Assembly: GCA_022432975.1 (NCBI GenBank) | Contig: CM039502.1 | Coordinates: 71,694,573-71,758,572, forward strand | Source of the DNA: Begonia masoniana | Taxonomy: Eukaryota > Streptophyta > Magnoliopsida > Cucurbitales > Begoniaceae | Direction of reading: 5' to 3' | DNA length: 64,000 nt | Part shown: piece after piece, positions 55,640 through 64,000 of the stretch | Layout of the letters: every line of letters begins with the position of its first letter | How positions within the stretch are numbered: the first letter of the stretch is position 1 | Translations under genes and position numbers: made by a program | The notes under the pieces: model-generated | Told to the model about the DNA's origin: nothing | The model's database searches: none | Seen by the model: the letters and a program-made list of their open reading frames with translations, nothing else

Positions 55640-57894
55640 TGTAACACCCGGTTCTATCGAACCAATTTCCTATTCTTTTTTATTAATGGTACACTTTATA
55701 TGATAATAATAAATGTAGGGTTAATGGGTGACTAGGCAAGGGCATAAAGGTAATTGGAAATTTGAAAGTGGATAACGTATTTAAGGAAAGGGGTTTTAGG
55801 TTTAATGCATTGTAGCCGCCACTATTTCTCATTTTCTCTCTCGGCCTTCAGCTCTCCAGCAGAAACCTCTGGGCGATTTCTTTCTTGCTCGATTCTCTTT
55901 CAACCTAGGTAAGTTTTTCCTCATTTCTCTTGTGTTTAAGTAGTTAGGTAACTGATGTAGTGCAATGTGAGAAATTTCGAGGATACTGAGATTGAGGGTA
56001 GGTTCAGGTTTTAGTGATAAATGGGAATGCTCGGGTAGTAGAGTTTCTAACTAGAGTCCTCGAACTTTTGTTTGATTCTTGGTGAAGTTTAGTGAAGGTT
56101 TGATTGATGTTCTATTATGAACCTAGGTGAGCGAGCTTCTAAGGTAGCTTACAGCCGAGCGATTTCCAGGAGACCAGGTAAGTGAAGTATGCTTGTGCCT
56201 TCGGGCCTACATCACAAAACATTAGGATTTTATTTACTTGAATGTGTCTGTATGTTATGCATCATATTTTAAAAGTATACGAAAATGAATTTGAATGCAT
56301 GTTGGCATGGTAAGGAATGAACATAATGAAACAGCTATGGAATCAGATTTACTGTTAAGGGAAATAATCCGCCCCTTAATGAGACAGTGGATATTTAGAC
56401 TTTGGAAAATTTGATCTGCTTCCCATCGAACAAGGGGATCGGAATTAGCTATGTGAATCAGATTTACTGTTAAGGGAATTAATCCGCCCCTTAATGAGTC
56501 AGTGGATATTTATATTTTGGGAAAGTTGATCCAACTCCTAATTTCACAGGGGGATCTGAACAGAAATGATGCATGAACAACTGAGATGAGAAAGTAGAAA
56601 TTGCATGTTTAGGAATTCATATTTCAGCATTTCATTTCATTACTGCCTTACTTACTTAGCATTAGGCTAATAGATGAGTTTTGTGATGTAGGTGAAGAAG
56701 TGACAGCAGGTGTGTTTACTGAGTTTGCTGAGAACTAGACTGGTTGGAGAAGTGCTTCTATGTAACAATTTGGCAGTTGATGGGGCGGTTTAACTGATGT
56801 CAGTTGGTGTGAAGGTTTAGTTGACAATGTTTCAATTTAAGTATGTTGAGTTTTCATGACAGTAGTGGTTTCAATATTTGAATACGTTTTTGAGATTTTT
56901 CTGATAATAGTATTATGTTGGGTTTTAATGTTGGTTCTTACTGGATTTTGAGTAATGCAATGATTTGAATTGTTTCTGAATGGTTTCAGTGAAGTAAGTA
57001 AATTCCTTTATGTAGTTAAAGTTGTGTTTGTATAGCAAGGAGTAGTTGAAATGTCGCCCTGTTCTCTATCGGTAGATGATGTCTATTGGCAGATGTTGAG
57101 TTGTTATTCTGTTGTCTATCGGAAGATGTCTTCAGTAAAGCCATCGGATGATGTCTTCAGTAAAGCCATCGGATGATGTCTTCAATAAATTCATCGGATG
57201 ATGTCTTCAGTGAAAGCCATCGGAAGATATAAGTAGAAAGCTTGTCATTTTGTGATCGGGTGATGTCGAGTGTTAAACCCATCAGACGATGTAGGATGTA
57301 AATTTTTCGTTTAGTGATCGGTGGATGTCGTGTATTAAACCTATCGGATGATGTAGTAGAAGTTTTGTCGTTTAGCGATCGGTTGATGTCGTGTATTAAA
57401 CCTATCGAATGACGTGGTAAAAGACTTGTCGTTTTGTGGTCGGCAGAGGCTGGATGAACGAATCATCTGGCTGACGTCATCGGTAGATGCGAGTAACAAA
57501 ACTTGTCGTTTTGCAATCGGTTGAGGTTGGATAATTGATTCATCTTGCTGACGTCATCTGTGGAAGCCTTCGGTTTGTTTCTGTTCTTCTCGTTGACTTT
57601 GTTCAGCGGATGATGTGTTTGACTTTTATAAACTTTAAGTATTTCATGCCTAAGCCTTCATCTCTTCCAGCCGAATTATTTTCTTAATATTTTAATTGAT
57701 TATTCAAACACTGTTTTATAGTTTTGCTTAACCTTGCTTTGCTCAAAGATTTTCCGCTGCAAGTTTTTTTTTATGTTTTTAGCAAACGTTCAAATTTGAC
57801 TTTCGAACAAAGTTTTAAATTTGGTCCGAAATTTTCTTAGTTATGTTCGGGTTTATGAGTAACAAACCGGGTTCAGAAAACTCGAGGCGTTACA
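55640..57894 (+). repeat. Gyp-1 5' LTR
   Basis: Runs TGTAACACCCGG to CTCGAGGCGTTACA (2.26 kb). It contains a tandem pair of about 115 bp (from 56342 and 56457) and a repeat-rich zone of CGGATGATG type at 57110-57560. A leader-like 'cctaggtaagttttt' at 55904 suggests transcription starts just upstream, but I cannot fix the start. Confidence 0.9.
57110..57600 (+). repeat. Repeats around CGGATGATGTC in the Gyp-1 LTR
   Basis: At 57116-57240 a unit of about 25 bp with 'atcggatgatgtcttcag' occurs about five times. At 57240-57430 a unit of about 60 bp with 'ttgtcgtttagcgatcgg' occurs about four times. TGACGTCA occurs at 57472-57479 and 57549-57556. Confidence 0.88.
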
Positions 57895-57897
57895 GTA

Positions 57898-57909
57898 TGG
57901 TATCAGAGA
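57898..57909 (+). promoter_or_regulatory. Gyp-1 primer binding site
   Basis: Reads TGGTATCAGAGA, one base from the initiator tRNA-Met complement, three bases after the LTR. Confidence 0.85.
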
Positions 57910-58049
57910 CATTCAGTTAAACCGTTCAAAAGATTACTCATCAGTGTCAATCGTTGCATGGAAGTACTTCAACAACTGTAAGTGTTTGTGTTAACCTTAG
58001 TTAATAGATATTTAGGTGTGTAATTAACCCTGTACAGGAATTTAGTACA

Positions 58050-59130
58050 ATGGCCAGACCCCCAGGGAGACCTAGAGTGCCAAGAGAAATGTCAAATGTG
58101 AGAGGTGAAGAGGAGCCTAGTGTGATTAGGCAGCTAACAGATTCAGTGCGTCAGCAAACTGATTTAGTGCGCCAACAGTCTGATCAACTAGCAGTACTGT
58201 TGAACCGAGTAGTACAAGGAAGTGCCAACTCGGGTTCTAGCAATGAACATTCTGGAGATAGATTCCGGAGACTAAGAGCACCCACGTTTGATGGACAGTC
58301 ATCTGATCCAGTTATTGCTGAAGGATGGCTTAGGAAGATTGAAAATATGTTTAGGTGTGCCAACATTGGAGAAGGAGACAAGGTCACGTTGGCAACATTT
58401 CACTTGGCTGGTGAAGCTCAACTCTGGTGGGAAACAATAGAGACCACCACTGATGTTTTGGCGATGCCTTGGTCACAGTTCAAGGACGTTTTCTATGAGA
58501 AGTATTTTAACAGCACAGTCCAAACCGCGAAGAAATTGGAGTTTCTGAACTTAAAGCAGACAGGGTCTGTGGCCGAGTACAGTAGGCAATTTGAGTCCTT
58601 GTCCAGGTTTGCTGGACATTTTGCTCACAAGGACGAGGATAAATTGTTCAAATTTGTGCATGGACTGAAGCTAGAAATCTACCGAGGGGTTAAATTTTAT
58701 CGTATTAAAGGCTTGACATTCAGTGAGGTTGTGTCCACTGCTCTGGAAGTGGAAGAAGCTGAAAGGAAGTGTGCTGGACCAAAAGAGGTCCCGCAAAGGT
58801 TTATCCAGCCACACCAACAAAGAGGAACGAAGAGGCCAAGCGAGGGCCAAAATAGCCAAGGAACAGGAGGGAAGATACAGAATGTCCGGAAATTTTCCCA
58901 GTGTCCTAAGTGTTTGAAGAACCACCCGGGCTAATGCAGACTGGGCTTTGAGAAGTGTTTCAACTGTGAGGAGGTTGGACACACGTTCAAAGAATGCTTG
59001 AAGCCTAGAATCACCAGATGCTACAATTGTAACAAGGTCGGCCATATTAGCAGAGACTGTCCAGTTCCTAAGAGTGGCCCTGCTATGATTAAACCGAGGA
59101 TATTCTCCATGATGGAGTCGGGTGATGAAG
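58050..59130 (+). pseudogene. gag: Gyp-1 gag with zinc knuckles
   Basis: ATG at 58050 opens 294 codons: MARPPGRPRVPREMSN, a helical region TDSVRQQTDLVRQQSDQLAV, the capsid RAPTFDGQSSDPVIAEGWLR, FRCANIGEGDKVTLATFHLA, WWETIETTTDV and YFNSTVQTAKKLEFLNLKQT. A TAA at 58932 falls inside the first cysteine motif (CPKCLKNHPG). Beyond it the same frame shows two CX2CX4HX4C knuckles, CFNCEEVGHTFKEC and CYNCNKVGHISRDC. A frameshift near 59110-59140 leads into protease. Confidence 0.9.
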
Positions 59131-59140
59131 ACAGCCTGCA

Positions 59141-60493
59141 GTGGTGTCAGGTACTATATTGATCAACTTTGTGCCTGCTTTTACTTTAATAGATTCTGGT
59201 GCAACGCATTCGTTTATAGCATCTGCATTTGCTGTTAAGTTAGATGTACAGTTCACCCCTTCTATGCATGTGTTTAATGTTGCATTACCCTCTGGTGAAC
59301 GCATGCACTCTAACCAAGTGATGCTTGACAGTGATGTGTTAGTGGGGAACGTAAGTCTACCTGCTGATCTTATTATTATGGATATAAAGGGATTTGATGT
59401 AATCCTAGGAATGGACTGGTTGTTTAAACACCACGCCACAATTGATTGTAGGACTGGAATATTTAGCTTCCAACCCCCTGGTAATTTGAAACATACCTTT
59501 CAAGCTTCAAAAAAGAGTAAGAAAATGTCTGTAATGACTTCTATTAACACTAGACCTTCCCTATGTGGAGAGTATTTGTGCTTCTTAGCTAGTGTTTTAG
59601 ACACAACTTGTAGGAAAAGCAAATCCTCAAATGTCTTAATTGTCCAAAACTTTCCTGAAGTATTTCTAGATGACCTTCTTGGTTTACCACCAGATAGGGA
59701 AATTGAATTTGTTGTAGATGTTTACCCCGGCGCCGAGCCTGTATCTAAAAATCCATATAAACTAGCACCTACAGAACTTAAGGAATTAAAGAAGCAATTG
59801 GAGGATCTGTTGGAGAAAGGGTTCATACGCCCCAGCTTTTCACCGTGGGGTGCGCCTGTCCTTTTTGTCAAAAAGAAGGATGGATCGATGCGGATGTGCG
59901 TTAACTATCGAGAACTAAATAAGTTAACTGTCAAGAACAAGTATCCATTGCCGAGGATTGATGATTTATTCGACCAACTTAATGGTGCAAGAGTTTTCTC
60001 TAAGATTAACCTTAGGTCCGATTATTACCAATTGAAGGTTAAATCTGAAGATATCCCAAAGACTGCCTTTCGCACAAGGTATGGACATTATGAGTTTTTG
60101 GTTATGTCCTTTGGATTGACAAATGCACCAGCAGCCTTTATGGATCTTATGAATAGGGTGTTTCATGAATACTTGGATAAGTTTGTCATAGTGTTTATCG
60201 ATGATATTTTAATCTATTCCCGTTCCAAGGATGAGCATGCTAGGCACCTGACCTTGGTGTTGGAAGTATTAAAACAGCGCCAACTATATGCCAAGTTTTC
60301 TAAGTGTGAACTTTGGTTGGACCAAGTTCACTTTTTAGGACATGTTATCTCTGGGGATGGAATATCTGTCGATCCAGCTAAGGTTCAAGCAATTAAGGAA
60401 TGGCCCCAACCGAGGAATGCTACAGATATCATGAGTTTTCTTGGACTTGCAGGGTATTACAGAAAGTTCATTGAAAGATTTTCGAAGATTGCC
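59141..60493 (+). pseudogene. pol: Gyp-1 protease and reverse transcriptase
   Basis: Protease is recognisable by [20 protein letters not shown] and [22 protein letters not shown] has [53 protein letters not shown] and [20 protein letters not shown]. In the first catalytic motif, usually SKIDLRSGY, the sequence is SKINLRSDY: the metal-binding Asp is Asn, so the enzyme would be dead even if expressed. The frame continues to [19 protein letters not shown] and is cut by the Gyp-2 LTR at 60494. The trailing residues of the open frame are LTR-encoded. Confidence 0.93.
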
Positions 60494-63223
60494 TGTGACA
60501 GCCCGAAACCGGGACCCGATCGGAGTCCGGGATCGGAGCCATCACTCCGGGACAGATAACGGAAAAACGGGGACTATTTTGTTTTGAACAGATCGGTCAA
60601 AACAGAGAACATTATACTTTTAAAATGTTTACAGGGGGGGAGAGTTCTCTGGAGTCAAAAACAAACGGGATACAGTTGGCTGAAATACATAAGTGAATAA
60701 CAGAAGAGAAGCAGAAGAAAAGAAAACAAAAATAAACAAAACTGGCGGGAGGCTTCGGCAGATAACGTGGCCGGAAGATGAAGGCAGCAGATAGAATCGG
60801 CAATTGCGACGACGTCGTCGGAAGGTGAGTGATGACGTCAGGCGGAAGATTAAAACTATCGGTGGATGTAAACTACACTGGGCAGAAGATGTCAATTAAG
60901 ACAAAACGGATGACGTCAGCCGGAAGATGGATGACGTCAACCGGCAGATGCAAACAGCGAACGTAACCGGCAGAAGGTGATGACGTCAGCCGGAAGATGG
61001 GTGACATCATCGGAAGATGCTCTGAAATAAATGGAATCGGCAGGAGGTGATGACGTCAGCCGGAAGATGGGTGACGTCATCGGAAGATGCAGATAGCAAT
61101 TGAAATCGGAAGATGAAAACCTAAGGCAGTAACACCGTTTGGCGGTGGATGGGAATAAGACAAAACATGTACAGTATCTATCGGTAGATGTATTCAAAAT
61201 TCTTACCGGAAGGTGAAATCGGCAGATATGATTTTAAAGACAGAATTTACAACTTTCAACAGGAAGACATACGAACAGAGGGCATAAAACAGAACGCTTA
61301 GAAGTCTCAGATTCCTTCGAACCAGTTCAAAACATGGTTCTTGAACACAACAGAAAGCATGACAGAAGTTCAAAGGATTTCACTATACATAGAAAGCTCT
61401 AATACCAGAGACTTTTCGTGTACAGACTACAGAGAATGTTCCAAACTATTTGAGAACACATCAGAACGTAATTCAACTGTCAGATACAGCAGAAGCAGAA
61501 TGCATAAAAGACATAAACCTTCAATGCCTGATTCTAAACAAGACTGTTAAGCATACTTCACAATTGACAGATACTTTACAATTGACAGATTTAAAGAGGC
61601 AAACTGCATGCATGTTCCCAAAACCAGAATCATCCATGCACAGAATAACAGAAAGTATCCCAAACAATTCCAGAATACTTTAGAATATAACTGAACTGAA
61701 TTGTCAAGTACAGCGGTTTCAAAAACTTAGACATCAGACCTATACATTGTTTTAAAGTCTGAAAATCAGTACGGAATATGACATATACTTGCAGAGTTTC
61801 TTCAAAGGAAGGGTTTTACAACCAAACCATAATTTTCCAGAAGACTTTACAAAATAGACATTTCAGGAAACTTAAACCTTTATGCCTGACTGCAGCAGCC
61901 AACCCCCATGAGCTCGAGCCATCAACTACATCAGATCATCATTTTGAGGCACAAGGTCCTCGGTTTCAGGTTCGGTACCTACATCAGAGAGTTCACCTAT
62001 GAGTCTAAAACTCAGTAAGGACATAATCAGAATGCAGTGATGCAAAATGCTATGCATGCAGATTTTCAGAAATGCGGTGACAGAACAGAACATTCAGTTT
62101 CAGTGGCAGAAGAATTAAGTGGGGCTTATAGGGGAACTGGTTCAGTAGGTGCACTATCAGGCACGGCAGTTTTCAGATTCCCAGGGAGGGATAAAACCAG
62201 AGGGTCCTTGCCAGAGACAATATTTTCAGATTCCCAGGGAGGGATAAAACCAGAGGGCCAGTCCCCGTCCCGCACTTAACCAGTACATTACAGACAGTCA
62301 GATTTTATCTTATTTAGTTTCAAACCGTGTACAGAAATCAGTTTTTGCATGGATTTTCAGTAAAACGTGTATGCATGACATTCTCAGTGCCTGAACCTAT
62401 AACAGCAGACATCAAAAATAACAGGGCATATTATGAGACAGAAAATGGACAACTCAGAACGTGAACCGAACAGACAACACAGAACACAAACTGAACAGAA
62501 GCTATAACAGTTCTACCCAAAACTACCTGACAGAACAGGAACCCTAGTACCTCGGTGATGTAGGGCCTTAAGGGCCAACCTACGGTTATGAACTTACCTG
62601 TTTGCAGCGGTGTCTGATGCTCGAATGTTTCTGGAGTGCTCTGACCTGTAGTATGCATGTAAAAGAATTAAATAAGCTGCAAAAGCTAACAAACAACTTG
62701 TTGGATATGCAGCAAGCTCATGTCAACTCATTAGAAAACACACTAACGTGTTTTCATCCAAAACAGAGAGTTTTCACAGAAACAATATTCCTAAACCTCA
62801 GTGAAAACCCGCATTAAACTTGTCCAAAATCGATAACCTTAGTAGGTGATTACCTTTGTTGGAGAGACAGAAAGAAATCAGGAAAAGGATTAAGGTTAAA
62901 AATCGTTGCTGGTCGCCTGGAAAAGAGAAAACAGAAGGGGAGGTAGAAGTGAGCTTCACGTAGGAGGAAGAGAAGACATATCTTCTTCAACAAGTTGCCA
63001 CTTGGCACTCATCCATTGGTTTGCTTCCACCTACCCTAATTACTTCCACATTTACCCTTCCATTAGCTTTTAACCTAATTGACTTGTTTTGATTACACTT
63101 AGTTTGGTTTTCCCTTAAACATTCCATCATTTTAACCAAAATATTCATTGTATTAATATAATATTAATCCCGTTTAAACGATCCGGGAAAAACTATTACA
63201 TGGCAAAAATGCCGGGTGTTACA
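60494..63223 (-). repeat. Gyp-2 3' LTR with adjacent PPT
   Basis: Plus strand TGTGACAGCCCG to GCCGGGTGTTACA. On the minus strand the purine tract TAAGGTGGGTGGAA (63224-63237) precedes it. It includes the TGACGTCA cluster (60833-61079), CGGAAGATG-type repeats to about 61240, and a 53-bp direct repeat ('cagattcccagggagggat') at about 62173-62260. Confidence 0.92.
60833..61079. promoter_or_regulatory. Cluster of six TGACGTCA sites in the Gyp-2 LTR
   Basis: Exact TGACGTCA begins at 60833, 60911, 60932, 60981, 61051 and 61072, each near a 'cggaagatg' or 'cggcagatg' segment. TGACGTCA is the palindromic core bound by plant bZIP factors such as TGA and related proteins. Whether it acts here as an enhancer is inference. 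Confidence 0.85.
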
Positions 63224-63263
63224 TTCCACCCACCTTAACAAAAATTTTGTCCTCAAAATTTGC

Positions 63264-64000
63264 CTATGCAAAGAGGTCAGGATATTGGGCCCTAACATCT
63301 TCTTGTCTTTCCCATGTGGCTTCCTCCACACCATGATTGCGCCATAAAACTTTCACCAACGGGACTACTCTGTTGCGCAATACTTTGAGTGACATATCCA
63401 ATATCTGTATAGGCCTTTCTTCATATGTCAGCGTCGGCATGATATCAAAATCCACCTGTTTCACGATCTGAGTTGGATCTCGTACACGTTTTCTCAGCAT
63501 CGAAACATGGAAGACATTGTGAACTCCATCCATTGACGCTGGTAGTTGTAGTCTGTAGGCCATGTTCCCAATCCTCTTCAAAATGGGAAAAGGCCCAATA
63601 AACCTTGGGCTTAACTTCCCTTTCTTGCCAAACCTCATCACGCCTTTGAAAGGTGACACCTTTAAAAACACTTCATCACCTTCGGCAAACTCCAAGTCTC
63701 TTCTCCGATGGTCTGCATAGCTCTTCTGTCGACTTTGTGCAGCTTGGATTCTTTGCTTGATTGCCGTTATTACTCCAGACATCTGTTGTAGTATCTCGGG
63801 GCCGATAAGCTTGGTTTCCCCAACTTCATCCCAACACAATGGAGATCTACACTTTCTGCCATAAGTGCTTCATATGGAGCCATGCCGATGGTAGCCTGAT
63901 AGCTATTGTTGTAGGCAAACTCCACAAGTGGCAAATATCTACTCCAAGGAGCATGAAGTTCCAGCACGCACGCCCTTAACATATCCTCCAATGTCTGAAT
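63264..64000 (-). pseudogene. pol: Gyp-2 integrase C-terminus and chromodomain
   Basis: The minus strand from 63991 reads LPLVEFAYNNSYQATIGMAP and YEAL, then shifts frame by a one-base loss near 63860-63870 and resumes as MCWDEVGETKLIGPEILQQM, KSYADHRRRDLEFAEGDEVF and PRFIGPFPILKRIGNMAYRL. It ends with a chromodomain-like VPLVKVLWRNHGVEEATWER at about 63275-63350. Chromodomains steer integration to particular chromatin. The final QYPDLFA and stop match the normal Tekay/Del pol end. Confidence 0.9.

Larger units (their letters stand above)
55640..64000 (+). mobile_element. Gyp-1: Ty3/gypsy element, interrupted by Gyp-2, incomplete
   Basis: 5' LTR 55640-57894, PBS 57898-57909, gag 58050-59120 and protease-RT 59141-60493 are present on the plus strand. 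The RNase H, integrase and 3' LTR lie beyond Gyp-2 outside the window. Gag and LTR resemble chromoviruses of the Tekay/Del type; this assignment is moderate because its own chromodomain is not in view. Confidence 0.88.
60494..64000 (-). mobile_element. Gyp-2: Ty3/gypsy chromovirus, 3' part, nested in Gyp-1
   Basis: A 2.73-kb 3' LTR is followed on the plus strand by the PPT complement and the end of pol with a chromodomain, all reading on the minus strand. The TSD candidate at the LTR edge is TTGCC (60489-60493). The element continues outside the window. Confidence 0.93.

Noticed and set aside
58184..59439. Minus-strand frames under Gyp-1 gag and protease
   Set aside because: They are shadows of clear plus-strand gag and protease coding.

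Overview
This window is plant nuclear DNA made almost entirely of transposable elements. I find no convincing host gene, no rRNA, tRNA or CRISPR, and nothing bacterial. Plant origin is indicated by Ty1/copia elements primed by initiator tRNA-Met (TGGTATCAGAGC), SIRE-type copia elements with a third ORF, chromodomain-bearing Ty3/gypsy elements, plant-type hAT and Mutator-like TIR elements, and long solo LTRs. It looks like gene-poor, probably pericentromeric, heterochromatin of a flowering plant. The species cannot be read from the sequence.

Layout. 1-1467 is the 5' end of a minus-strand SIRE-like copia element (Cop-A), cut by a 100-N assembly gap. 1568-6160 is AT-rich with no recognisable gene and one GC-rich patch near 3080-3450. 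6170-7385 is a TIR element with a foldback Mutator-like MITE (6438-7278) nested inside. 7981-55547 is one old copia element (Cop-H, minus strand, about 4.4 kb without insertions) stretched to about 47.6 kb. 55640-64000 is a plus-strand gypsy element (Gyp-1) interrupted at 60494 by a minus-strand chromovirus (Gyp-2) that runs off the window.

Inside Cop-H, from left to right: (1) Cop-T, a minus-strand Tork/Tnt1-like copia (9510-23372, TSD AATAC). It carries a solo gypsy LTR (11456-13784), a 635-bp tandem duplication, a rearranged 5' end and a non-autonomous hAT element (17967-23176). The hAT holds a 4-kb solo LTR (18818-22861, TSD CAATC) containing about 36 copies of a 42-bp hairpin minisatellite. 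(2) A MITE of about 390 bp with ~105-bp TIRs (24131-26171, TSD CAAAT), split by a solo LTR (24446-26092, TSD ACGGG). (3) Two SIRE-like copia elements inserted six bases apart in opposite orientation: Cop-S1 (27063-39450, minus) with a solo LTR inside (34011-36574, TSD CCTCG), and Cop-S2 (39462-50494, plus, TSD ACATG). (4) A ~1.2-kb repeat flanked by a 69-bp duplication (51299-52664), and another solo LTR (52711-55197, TSD GATCA). Reading frames on the two sides of these insertions rejoin exactly in several cases, which independently supports the nesting.

How the parts work: each autonomous element has or had LTR promoters, a PBS, gag, protease, integrase and reverse transcriptase/RNase H, and a PPT. 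All are broken by stops, frameshifts or insertions, so none looks able to move alone. The two most unusual signals are a 17-bp bipartite motif (TGTCACA-N3-GGTGTCA) repeated twelve times in the LTRs and coding region of Cop-S2, and clusters of palindromes or bZIP-type TGACGTCA sites at the same place, 200-800 bp before the 3' end, in six gypsy LTRs.
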